A stretch of 36,358 nt of DNA, from NCBI GenBank assembly GCA_016784965.1, contig JADHTQ010000046.1:1-36358 (forward strand), given 5' to 3'. Positions 26,326 through 34,382 of the stretch are shown here, in pieces. Numbering within the stretch: position 1 is the first letter of the stretch; every line of letters begins with the position of its first letter. The notes beneath the pieces were generated by a model. It saw nothing but the letters and a program-made list of their open reading frames with translations. It searched no databases and was not told the DNA's origin. A program made the translations under genes and the position numbers. Source of the stretch: Bacteriovoracaceae bacterium. Lineage in GTDB: Bacteria > Bdellovibrionota > Bacteriovoracia > Bacteriovoracales > Bacteriovoracaceae.

Positions 26326-26952
26326 TTATTCTGCTATGCGGTTTGTTATATGGCTGACAACACCAATTTGCCTTGCTCTTTTGATGGCAAGATTTGAAAA
26401 GCGTTGGTGCTTACAACTAATTCCTGTAATTCTAGCAGGAGAGATTTTGCCAAATTCATTGATCAACCAAGTAAAGGTCGCAGGATCTTTCCAGTTTGCT
26501 GTAACCTTTTTTGCGGTGAACCAACAGCTTTTTTTGCGTACAAATTTGCGGCGGTCTTTAGAGACATCCATACTGTTTTCGCCGTCTACTAAATCTAGTA
26601 CACTGCCATTGTATTTTTTTGAATAAGGTGTTCTGTAACCTTTAATGATTTTTTCAGTTTCATCATTTTCACCCAATTTAACGGTGAGAGTTTTAATAAC
26701 GACTTCATTAATTTTAAGACGTCTTGCTAACTCGGAGTTACATTTTGAGCATGCTTTGAATATGAAGTATAAAAAGTGTCCTCGGTTTAGGCCTTTAGAT
26801 GTAGCTTGAGCAAGTTTGCGCTCGCCCCAATCATCTTGTAGAACTACTTCACCATTTTCTTCCTTGATGACGCTGTGGATCAATTCAGTTAATGCAGTGA
26901 TTTTTTCATCACCGGTGCCGGATTTTGCCACAATGGCCAATTCATAAATCAT
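26326..26952 (-). CDS. rpsF-rpsR: ribosomal proteins bS6 and bS18 as a single fused ORF
   Basis: 208 codons with no stop. Residues 1-~104 are bS6: MIYELAIVAK at the start, DDWGERKLAQATSK, GHFLYFIFKA, LARRLKINEVVIKTLTV. Residues ~105-131 are a linker (SKKYNGSVLDLVDGENS). Residues 132-208 are bS18: RRKFVRKKSCWFTAKKV, WKDPATFTWLINEFGKI, ARITGISCKHQR, LAIKRARQIG. Normally these are two genes. I translated the junction by hand and it stays open. An ATG at the start of the S18 part (MDVSKDRR) could allow separate S18, but the site before it is weak. Promoter side: AGGAGG five bases before ATG 26952 and a TTGACA at 27039-27044. Confidence 0.93.
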   Translation of the reverse strand: MIYELAIVAKSGTGDEKITALTELIHSVIKEENGEVVLQDDWGERKLAQATSKGLNRGHFLYFIFKACSKCNSELARRLKINEVVIKTLTVKLGENDETEKIIKGYRTPYSKKYNGSVLDLVDGENSMDVSKDRRKFVRKKSCWFTAKKVTANWKDPATFTWLINEFGKISPARITGISCKHQRFSNLAIKRARQIGVVSHITNRIAE

Positions 26953-27107
26953 TTTAACCTCCTGGTCGTGTAAGGCCCCTACCTGTTAAATTGGTGATAA
27001 GAGCGAGATTATTTAGTGCGAAAACATAACACTCTTTCTGTCAAAATACAATTGATCTTCTGCAATCTTAATGCAATTATGCTTTAAAATTATAGGAGAA
27101 AAGTTGT

Positions 27108-27704
27108 ATGCAAAGAATTAAATCATTTATATTTACATCAGTCCTAGGTGGATTGACTGTTATTTTACCCATCGCAGTAATTATCATGGTGTTCAATTGG
27201 GTTTTTTGGAAAGTCACCAACCTTATTCAACCAGTTACCAATATGCTTATGGCCAAGATGAAATTTCATATAAGTGAAGTTTTGGCCGATTTAATAGTTA
27301 TTGGGCTCATTATTGTCGCATGCTTTCTAGTTGGACTTATTGAGCGCACCAAGCTGGGGCACTTTATCTTTAAAAGCATTGAGGACCCATGGCTTTTAAA
27401 AATTCCAGGCTATAAAATTATTAAAGAGACTATTTTACAGTTTATTGGTGATCAAAGCTCACCATTTTCCTCCGTGGCCTTGGCCCGTATCTTTGGTAAC
27501 CAGACAAAAGTGACCTGTTTTGTTACAGATGAGCACCCAGATGGCAGTTATACGGTTTTTGTACCAACAGGCCCAAATCCAACTTCGGGCAATATTTATC
27601 ACCTAGAGGCACAATTTGTACAAAAGCTAACTAATTGTTCCGTAGAAGATACCATGAGGTCGATAATTGCATGTGGGGCAGGCTCGAAAAAGTTGCTCTC
27701 CTAG
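27108..27704 (+). CDS. DUF502 family membrane protein
   Basis: 198 residues with two strong N-terminal membrane helices (~10-32 and ~58-82) and a C-terminal domain containing the family motif GPNPTSG (~175 in the tail), preceded by IPGYKIIKET and FVTDEHPDG. These are hallmarks of DUF502 proteins, conserved inner membrane proteins of unknown role that are related to plant COV proteins. AGGAGA lies eight bases before ATG 27108. It is divergent from the ribosomal operon (155 bases between) and its TAG shares a CTAG palindrome with the stop of the convergent gene. Confidence 0.88.
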   Translation: MQRIKSFIFTSVLGGLTVILPIAVIIMVFNWVFWKVTNLIQPVTNMLMAKMKFHISEVLADLIVIGLIIVACFLVGLIERTKLGHFIFKSIEDPWLLKIPGYKIIKETILQFIGDQSSPFSSVALARIFGNQTKVTCFVTDEHPDGSYTVFVPTGPNPTSGNIYHLEAQFVQKLTNCSVEDTMRSIIACGAGSKKLLS

Positions 27705-28096
27705 ATAAGTCCCATATCCTTACCCTGGCGCATAATCTCCTGTTTTTCCTCTGGAGTCATATTTTCAAAGGTTTCTTGAATGCGTTGAAGTTCTTCTGGA
27801 GACATTTTGTTCATCATCTCCATGGCCTGCTTCATGAGATCTTCTTTTTTGTTAGGGTCGATGTCATTTGCAAGTTGTTGGGTAAAGATAATGCGATCAT
27901 CGGTTTTTTCAGACACGATTGAATGATCGGTTTCCAAGGTCTCAAGAACTTGGTTTAAATTTAGGCCTTTATTTTCAGCAATTTCATACATTTTTTCAAG
28001 AGGAAGAGAAACTCGCTTTTGTGGAAAACCATTATTTTCTAAGTTGTTAATCACAGATTTAATAAAATTTACTTTCTTAGGATTGGGGGTACTCAT
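27701..28096 (-). CDS. hypothetical acidic protein
   Basis: 131 residues, no family recognised. No signal peptide or membrane segment. The N-terminal half has helices and a possible winged-helix-like region (VLETLETDHSIVSEKTDDRIIF). The C-terminal third is Met/Glu/Gln-rich helical: MNKMSPEELQRIQETF, ENMTPEEKQEIMRQG, with two SPEE/TPEE repeats. It has a good start (GGAGA six bases before ATG 28096) and lies 18 bases after valS on the same strand, so it is probably co-transcribed with it. Confidence 0.7.
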   Translation of the reverse strand: MSTPNPKKVNFIKSVINNLENNGFPQKRVSLPLEKMYEIAENKGLNLNQVLETLETDHSIVSEKTDDRIIFTQQLANDIDPNKKEDLMKQAMEMMNKMSPEELQRIQETFENMTPEEKQEIMRQGKDMGLI

Positions 28097-28114
28097 CTAC
28101 TATCTCCACATTTT

Positions 28115-30760
28115 TTATTGATTGTCACTTAAAGTTATATCTACTTTAAGTAGCAATTCATCTGGGGTATCTGTTTCAATTAGCTCTACACCACTTGAGG
28201 ACACATTGCCAGCTTGCACTACATCATTCATGACTTGTTTAAAGTTATTTATAAGGGGAGCGGCCCCTTTTAGCTCTAGTTTTTCGACCTCCCATTTGAG
28301 GCTTTTTTGAGCATTGGTTTTGGCACTTCTAATTTTGTTTAAGACAAAAGTTGCGCTCACTAAAAGGTCGTTAGAGGCCATCTCGACACTTTGAATCTCT
28401 GAAGACGACGGCCATTTGGCCTGGTGGATGTGTGCTGTATCGTCTTGCTCACTAAAATACCACGACCACACTTCTTCGGTGATATAGGGAACAAAAGGAG
28501 CAAAGAGCCGCAAAAAGACCTTCAATGAGTAGGCCAAGGTGGCCACACCTGATTGCCCTTGGGAAGTATTTTTTTGTTTGTAAGTTCTATTTTTAACCAG
28601 CTCTACATAGTTGTCACAAAAATCCCAAAAGGTACTTTCAGTTTTTGATAGGACAGCTGAGTATTCGTAGTTTGCAAACCTCTCCTGAGAGAAGTTGATC
28701 AGATCATTGAGCTTATTTATCCATGCCCGGTCTAACGGTTCTTTTATGTCACCTATACCCCAGTCAATTGTGGTGTCGCCGCCACCTTCTTCTTTTAGCT
28801 GAAGCATGACGAATTTGGAGACATTAAACAGCTTAGTGATTAAACGTTGCCCAATCTTGAACACACTCTCGTCAAACATGGTGTCTTGACCAAGTTTTGC
28901 TCTACCTGCCCAATAACGCAAAGAGTCAGCAGAGTATTTTTCTATTAAACCCTCCGGAGTTACTACCTTGCCCTTGGATTTACTCATTTTTTTCTTATCG
29001 GGATTAACTACCCAGCCACTTATCACAATGTTTTTCCACGGAATGGCAGATTCATGCATCCAAGCTTTAGCGATAGTATAAAATGCCCAGGTTCTGATAA
29101 TTTCGTGTGCCTGAGGCCTTACATCGGCCGGGAATAGTTGGCCATGTCTAGCTTGATCTTGACTCCAGTGGCTCGATATCTGCGGAGTTAAAGAAGATGT
29201 TGCCCAGGTATCCATTACATCGGGATCACCGATAAAACCACCAGGCATCCCTCTTTGTTCTTTTTTATAACCCTTCGGCAGATCCACTTGTGGGTCAACT
29301 GGCAGTGACTTAAAATCTGCGAAAATGGGGTTGTCGTAATCTGGTTGTCCACCCTCATCCAGTGGATACCAAACGGGAAATGGCACACCAAAATATCTTT
29401 GACGAGAGATGCACCAGTCTTGATTTAGCCCTTCAATCCAACTATCTAGGCGCTCAAGCATGTGTGGTGGGTGCCACTTTACTTTTTTACCCTGGGCCAA
29501 AAGAGAATTTTTATGTTCTAAAACTCTAATAAACCACTGTCTAGTAGTTACATACTCTAGAGGCAAATCACCCTTTTCGTAGAATTTCACTGAGTGTTTG
29601 GTAGGTCTGGCATCACCCACAAGTGCGGATCCCATACCCAGCAAACACGTATGTTCACTACCTAAAAGCTCGACAACTTTTGCTCTGGCTTGCTTGGCAT
29701 AGAGACCTTGAATTGTGCTGTAGTACTTATTGGCCGATACTGGATTTTCACTACCATAAACTCCCTCTCCAAATTTAATATCCAGGAGTCTGCCGCTTTT
29801 GCCAATGATCTCTTTTAGAGGAAGTTTTTGTTGTTTCCAAAACTCCACATCGTGAATATCTCCAAAGGTACAGACCATTAAAATTCCGGTCCCCTTTTGT
29901 GGATCAGCATGTTCTGCGGCCATAATGGGTACTTTGGCCTCAAATAATGGTGTGATGGCATATTTGCCAAATAGATGTTTAAAGCGCTCATCATCGGGGT
30001 GGGCCACAACTGCTACACAAGCTGCCAAAAGCTCCGGCCTTGTGGTGGAAATGATAAATTCACCGCCGGCCTCGACTTTAAAGCGGATATCATAATAGGC
30101 ACTATCTCTTTCTTTATCCTCAACTTCAGCTTGAGCAACCGCCGTTTGAAAAGTGGTATCCCACATGGTAGGAGATTTGTGACTATAAACATAACCCTTG
30201 TCCACCAAATCCAAAAAAGACGCTTGAGAAATTTTTCTTGGGTGTTGGGCAACAGTAGCGTATTGCTCATTCCAATCAATTGACAGACCTAAGTTTTTCC
30301 ACAATGCCTCATACTTGACCTCGTCTGCTTTTGTCTGGATGGCACAGGCCTTTAAAAAGTCAGGTCGGGAGACTTTTTGAAACTGATTCATTTTTTTATT
30401 TTTAGTAGGAGTTGGACTCCAATCTTTTTGGGGAGCAAGTGTGGGATCACAGAGGACGCCAAAAGAATTTTGAACTCTACGTTCAGTGGGCAGTCCGTTG
30501 TTGTCCCAGCCCATAGGATAGAATATATTTTTTCCCATCATCCTTTGAAAGCGCACCAAAATGTCGGTTTGAGTGTAACTAAAGACGTGCCCTATGTGCA
30601 GGGAGCCCGAAACGGTGGGAGGAGGTGTATCTACCACAAAAGTATTTTCTCTTGAAACACTGGGATCATACTTGTAAATTTGTTTAGAGTTCCAGGCTTC
30701 GGTCCAAAATGGTTCCATCTGGCCGGCATTGTACTTTTTAGGTAATTTTTTAATCTTCAT
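28115..30760 (-). CDS. valS: valine--tRNA ligase
   Basis: 881 residues from ATG 30760 (AAGGA upstream; an earlier in-frame GTG at 30793 has no ribosome site). Class I synthetase: HIGH at 55-58 in GSLHIGHVFSYTQTD, KMSKSKG near residue 590, the editing domain between (TTRPELLAACVAVVAHPDD), MDTWATSSLTPQ before the C-half, and the anticodon domain. The WDNNGLPTERRVQN block matches the valS type seen in actinobacteria and some other groups rather than the E. coli type. The C-terminus ends after the anticodon domain, without the usual bacterial coiled-coil arm. It charges tRNA-Val with valine. Confidence 0.95.
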   Translation of the reverse strand: MKIKKLPKKYNAGQMEPFWTEAWNSKQIYKYDPSVSRENTFVVDTPPPTVSGSLHIGHVFSYTQTDILVRFQRMMGKNIFYPMGWDNNGLPTERRVQNSFGVLCDPTLAPQKDWSPTPTKNKKMNQFQKVSRPDFLKACAIQTKADEVKYEALWKNLGLSIDWNEQYATVAQHPRKISQASFLDLVDKGYVYSHKSPTMWDTTFQTAVAQAEVEDKERDSAYYDIRFKVEAGGEFIISTTRPELLAACVAVVAHPDDERFKHLFGKYAITPLFEAKVPIMAAEHADPQKGTGILMVCTFGDIHDVEFWKQQKLPLKEIIGKSGRLLDIKFGEGVYGSENPVSANKYYSTIQGLYAKQARAKVVELLGSEHTCLLGMGSALVGDARPTKHSVKFYEKGDLPLEYVTTRQWFIRVLEHKNSLLAQGKKVKWHPPHMLERLDSWIEGLNQDWCISRQRYFGVPFPVWYPLDEGGQPDYDNPIFADFKSLPVDPQVDLPKGYKKEQRGMPGGFIGDPDVMDTWATSSLTPQISSHWSQDQARHGQLFPADVRPQAHEIIRTWAFYTIAKAWMHESAIPWKNIVISGWVVNPDKKKMSKSKGKVVTPEGLIEKYSADSLRYWAGRAKLGQDTMFDESVFKIGQRLITKLFNVSKFVMLQLKEEGGGDTTIDWGIGDIKEPLDRAWINKLNDLINFSQERFANYEYSAVLSKTESTFWDFCDNYVELVKNRTYKQKNTSQGQSGVATLAYSLKVFLRLFAPFVPYITEEVWSWYFSEQDDTAHIHQAKWPSSSEIQSVEMASNDLLVSATFVLNKIRSAKTNAQKSLKWEVEKLELKGAAPLINNFKQVMNDVVQAGNVSSSGVELIETDTPDELLLKVDITLSDNQ

Positions 30761-30892
30761 GGCACTTAAATCCTTAACGTTTTTTGTTTTCACATTTAAA
30801 GTACTTATTTAACACAAAATATGTCGAATTGTGAAAACTTTTAAGCGATAATAGTAAGGGTTATATTACTTTGGTTTTTTAGGAGCCCATTC

Positions 30893-31486
30893 ATGGAAAG
30901 AAAAAATGTGAATAAAACTAAAATGATTTTAGTTTGTATCCTCTTTGTGCTAAGTGTCGATGGCAACGCCACAAACAAGGCCAAACAAATTAAAAGTGGA
31001 GCAAAGGCAGAGGTGTCGGCCGATAAAGTCGCCGGAGTAGAGGCATTGGCCACTTCCGAAGATGAAGACTTAGTTCCCCTTGAAGATGATAAAGAATTAA
31101 AGCTGCTGGAGCGTCCGAAATTTCCCAAATTTGTCGATCCCCAGGAAAAAGAGAGGATTGAGAGAGCTTGGATAGAAAAAGTAAGGCAAATAAAGCAAAA
31201 AAAGGCCGCCAGGAAAAAGGCAAGACTCGCCAGAGCTAGAAAAAAACGAGCAAGCTTAAAAACAGCTAATATGCAAAAAACAAATAACGTCAAAACTAAA
31301 AAAGCAATTGGAAAAAACATTAACCCTAGCACTAAAGGGACAAAACAAACTGTTAAAAAGGTGAGCCAATCAACGGACAAAAGAAGCATTTGGCAAAGGT
31401 GGAAGAGTAAGGCCATTAAAAACTATCGGGCAATCAAAAAACAAATTGTAATCAAGTATAACCAATTTGTTAAAACATACTTGTAA
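30893..31486 (+). CDS. basic secreted protein, unknown
   Basis: 197 residues. An N-terminal signal-like stretch (MILVCILFVLS) is preceded by a short basic region and followed by NATNKAK, consistent with Sec export. An acidic segment (SEDEDLVPLEDDKELK) then precedes a very Lys/Arg-rich helical region (KKAARKKARLARARKKR), and the tail has WQRWKSK and aromatic residues. No family recognised; the basic part could bind acidic polymers such as lipopolysaccharide, teichoic-type or nucleic acids. AGGAG lies seven bases before ATG 30893. It is divergent from valS and is the first gene of a three-gene run. Confidence 0.65.
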   Translation: MERKNVNKTKMILVCILFVLSVDGNATNKAKQIKSGAKAEVSADKVAGVEALATSEDEDLVPLEDDKELKLLERPKFPKFVDPQEKERIERAWIEKVRQIKQKKAARKKARLARARKKRASLKTANMQKTNNVKTKKAIGKNINPSTKGTKQTVKKVSQSTDKRSIWQRWKSKAIKNYRAIKKQIVIKYNQFVKTYL

Positions 31487-31523
31487 AATTGATAAGATCT
31501 ACATTTAAATTAGGGAGAAGTAG

Positions 31524-33245
31524 ATGGAAGCACAAATCGGGCAGTTACTGGATGAGCTGGCATTGCAAAGTTTAGGTTTAGAAAAGACTAAAGAGATAGA
31601 GGACAAACTCAAAAAACTAATGCAACTTGATGAGTTGAATTTAGTTTATTTTTTATCCCTTTATTTTAAATATAAAAAAAAGGGACAAACTCAAAGGCCT
31701 CTGGCCATTAAAGATGAGTTGCATAATGATGACAATCAAGAATATGCCCTGGTCTATCCCACTGCTATGGCGCCACAGGAGCTTTTAAAGCAGCTACCTT
31801 ATACAAGCTACACAGACCTTAACTCTTTGTACGATCAGGATAAAGCACCAAATGCAGTTTTGTGGATTAAAAAAATGCAAGCAGGGACAGGTTCCTCAAT
31901 TCATCGCAATAAGTATTTGGCCTATCACTTTGGGATTGATGAAAAGGATGTCGAAATAGGTGCCAAAGGTACTGATTTATTTGTCAAATTAAAAAGTGGA
32001 GACATAGTCAGCTTGGCAGAAATTCAAATTTTGCAAGCAATAAGTGATGCCGAGGGGGCAAAATTTAAAAAAATTATTCTCCATGATATTATCAGCGATG
32101 AAACCAAAGACTCTATCGAAGCTATATGGAACAAACAGTCTGTCGTGAACAAAAAGCTCAACTATAAACAAATTGTAGAAGATGCAAAAAACCTTGAGTA
32201 CTTTGGTAAAACATTTCAGTATCATGTACCCACCATTGATAGCGATGGTGGAATTTCTTACAATCGACAGGCCCCAGCAGGCCATGCCCTCTTTGGCGTT
32301 GATGCCATGAGGGCCGCTTATATCGATAGTTTGCGCCCAAAAATTGAAAATGGAGAAACTTTAATCAGCTGTGTTGGAAATGGTGAAGATTTAAGTAGTG
32401 CCCCCGATCCGCTAATAACAAATTGGATGATAGAAAAAAAGGTACCACTTGTTATGGTGACTACCACCAAAACGGAGATTGATTTAAAAGGTGGGCAGAT
32501 CTCAATTTTGCCGGATCCAAGCTCATCACAGACTTTTATAACCATGGTTGAAAAGGCCCAAGCACAAATGAGTGGGCAACTTGCACTGTTTGAAAAGCTA
32601 GGTCTTCGAGATGGTGATGGTGAGGCCTTTTTTAACACGAACATGATTTTAATTAACTACAATGAACTGACTCCTATTATAAAAAAGCTCGTAGAAGAGA
32701 TAGGAGAGGCCGCATTTTTAGAAGTTATCGCACCTAGTTTGATTCAAAACCAAAAAAAGCAGCTAGACAATGACGGAGTGGAGCGCACCTATACACAACT
32801 TGAAGGAGCGATGGGAACAGTTATTTTAAATCTGGATAAATATTGGAGGAGTCGGTACAAAAAGGGGCTGGTCCATTTTTTAAATGTTGATGAGACAAAT
32901 CGTACAAAATTTTTTAGTCCAATTAAAACCGCATTTGATTATTTTATGCAGTTTAGATCTGACCGCTTTGAATTTGATGAAAAGTCATTTAGACTAGTTA
33001 ACAAAAATTGTGGGATGCTTCCCAATGTTGCTTTAAAAGATAAGTTTTACAAGAGCGTCCAAAATGTTTTGGATACCTTTTTAGGCTGTCAAATTATCGA
33101 TTTAAAGTCTTTGATAGTAGAAGGGAAGGCCGACTTTAGGGATGTAACCTTAAAAGGAAACATTGAAGTCAAAGTTATCAGTGATGAAGTTGTAAAGGTT
33201 AAAAGCAAGTGGCCGTCTTTAGAAGATGAATCGCTTACTATTTAA
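31524..33245 (+). CDS. UDPGP-family nucleotidyltransferase (UTP-sugar-1-phosphate uridylyltransferase-like)
   Basis: 573 residues. Landmarks of the UDPGP family in order: WIKKMQAGTGSSIHRNKYLA (~113-132) at the nucleotide-binding loop; PAGHALFGVDAMRA; LISCVGNGEDLSSAPDP (the NAD/N-D-N metal region, where others have SN(A/S)DNLG); PLVMVTTTKTEIDLKGGQI; FFNTNMILI; QLEGAMGTVI; KFFSPIKTAFDYFMQFRSD; and a C-terminal left-handed helix-like end, IVEGKADFRDVTLKGNIEV. The family makes UDP-glucose or UDP-N-acetyl sugars; the substrate is not decidable here. The core loop departs from the usual GGLGT form, so activity is uncertain. GGGAGAAG lies before ATG 31524. It follows the basic secreted protein by 37 bases. 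Confidence 0.7.
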   Translation: MEAQIGQLLDELALQSLGLEKTKEIEDKLKKLMQLDELNLVYFLSLYFKYKKKGQTQRPLAIKDELHNDDNQEYALVYPTAMAPQELLKQLPYTSYTDLNSLYDQDKAPNAVLWIKKMQAGTGSSIHRNKYLAYHFGIDEKDVEIGAKGTDLFVKLKSGDIVSLAEIQILQAISDAEGAKFKKIILHDIISDETKDSIEAIWNKQSVVNKKLNYKQIVEDAKNLEYFGKTFQYHVPTIDSDGGISYNRQAPAGHALFGVDAMRAAYIDSLRPKIENGETLISCVGNGEDLSSAPDPLITNWMIEKKVPLVMVTTTKTEIDLKGGQISILPDPSSSQTFITMVEKAQAQMSGQLALFEKLGLRDGDGEAFFNTNMILINYNELTPIIKKLVEEIGEAAFLEVIAPSLIQNQKKQLDNDGVERTYTQLEGAMGTVILNLDKYWRSRYKKGLVHFLNVDETNRTKFFSPIKTAFDYFMQFRSDRFEFDEKSFRLVNKNCGMLPNVALKDKFYKSVQNVLDTFLGCQIIDLKSLIVEGKADFRDVTLKGNIEVKVISDEVVKVKSKWPSLEDESLTI

Positions 33246-33268
33246 ATTTAAAAGGACTAAAAGATATT

Positions 33269-33616
33269 ATGAATGCAGGTGTTCAAACGATAGTGCTTTT
33301 AATTGCTTCAAATATTTTTATGACATTTGCTTGGTATGCTCACTTAAGACATTTAAGTGGGCGTTTTTGGTTTTGGGCAGTACTTTTTAGTTGGGGGATT
33401 GCTTTTTTTGAATACCTATTGCAGGTACCTGCCAATCGCATCGGTTTTACAGTATTTTCACTGCCCCAACTAAAAATTATTCAAGAAGTAATTACATTAC
33501 TAATCTTTATCCCATTTTCAGTGTTTTATATGAAACAGGCGATGAAGTGGGACTTTGTATGGGCCTCACTGTGTTTAGCGGGGGCAGTGTATTTTATTTT
33601 TAGATCAAAATTTTAA
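33269..33616 (+). CDS. DUF486 family membrane protein
   Basis: 115 residues, four membrane segments. The family pattern is strong: IASNIFMTFAWYAHL at the start, FSWGIAFFEYLLQVPANRIG in the middle, LPQLKIIQEVITL and a closing KWDFVWASLCLAGAVYFIFR. DUF486 proteins look like small drug/metabolite-transporter relatives, role unknown. It lies 23 bases after the nucleotidyltransferase on the same strand. Its TAA shares the palindrome TTAA with the stop of the convergent gene. Confidence 0.93.
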   Translation: MNAGVQTIVLLIASNIFMTFAWYAHLRHLSGRFWFWAVLFSWGIAFFEYLLQVPANRIGFTVFSLPQLKIIQEVITLLIFIPFSVFYMKQAMKWDFVWASLCLAGAVYFIFRSKF

Positions 33617-34098
33617 TACCCAGCGCACTTTTTGTTGACGCTAGCTATTTCTTCTAGATCATCACAACCAAAAGAACCAAGTCGCTCACACATAAAATCG
33701 ACGCACTCTAAGTCAAATACTCCACGACAGCTATTGGCCAAAGTAACCATCTCTTCTAGGTCATCATATTCAAATTTGTGCATGAAAGTGATACTTTTTG
33801 TAATACAGTCTCCATCGTAGTTGCCGCGACAAGCACGAAGAAGCTGATCGATTTCATTGTCATCATCACACTCAAAGGCCCCAAGATTTGAACAAGCAGT
33901 TTTAAAACAGCCTCGGCCAGAAGGTGGTCGACACCTATCACGATCTGCTCGCGTGAGATGTTTGTTCTCTATGGATTGAAATTTTGTGAGCTGAAAATAC
34001 TCTTCAAAAATCTGATTTAAATTTGGGGTGGGGACTTGCTTACCATAGGCAAAAAAACTCATAAACAAGATACATAGGGTAGAGATAGCTACTTTCAC
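33613..34098 (-). CDS. secreted cysteine-repeat protein, unknown
   Basis: 161 residues from GTG 34098, chosen because AGGAGG lies six bases before it, whereas it touches TTG 34104. A Sec signal peptide (KVAISTLCILFMSFFAYG) is followed by ~35 residues and then three exact 34-residue repeats at ~56-89, 90-123 and 124-157, ending in CAGY. Each repeat has CR at 1-2, C9, C14, C22 and DD at 23-24. The middle copy has Ile and Tyr in place of C14 and C22. Eleven cysteines in the mature chain suggest a disulfide-rich periplasmic or exported protein. Convergent with the DUF486 gene. Family not recognised. Confidence 0.8.
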   Translation of the reverse strand: MKVAISTLCILFMSFFAYGKQVPTPNLNQIFEEYFQLTKFQSIENKHLTRADRDRCRPPSGRGCFKTACSNLGAFECDDDNEIDQLLRACRGNYDGDCITKSITFMHKFEYDDLEEMVTLANSCRGVFDLECVDFMCERLGSFGCDDLEEIASVNKKCAGY

Positions 34099-34200
34099 AA
34101 TCAACCTCCTGAGGTATAGGGTATAAAATATTACTTATGCATTTTAAGTATTATGCATAAATGCAATGAATGACAACGAGATTTTTTAGGAAGAGACGAT

Positions 34201-34228
34201 TTGAGTATTAATTGTAAGAAAATATAAT
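34201..34228 (+). promoter_or_regulatory. promoter of the large lipoprotein gene
   Basis: TTGAGT (34201-34206), a 16-base spacer and TATAAT (34223-34228), ~155 bases before ATG 34383. The leader contains GGTGC (34241-34245) and GCACC (34277-34281), which could close a stem-loop. A second TATAAT at 34333-34338 lacks a clear -35. The part of this gap before 34200 holds the upstream region of the Cys-repeat gene with two ATGCAT sites 16 bases apart. Confidence 0.4.
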
Positions 34229-34382
34229 ATTAAAAAACAAGGTGCGCAGATTCCTGTAGGCTCCGCATTATTACTAGCACCGAAAGTCTTAGGTAAAAAA
34301 TTCTGGATCTTTATTATCACCTAATATCGATATATAATCACTATAACGATATTCGTAGAAAAATCGTAGTCGGGGATAAAGT

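Noticed and set aside
30841-31416. Long minus-strand ORF (191 codons) opposite the basic secreted protein
   Set aside because: Its very hydrophobic Phe/Leu-rich product is the complement of Lys-rich codons; the plus-strand gene has the ribosome site and a signal peptide.
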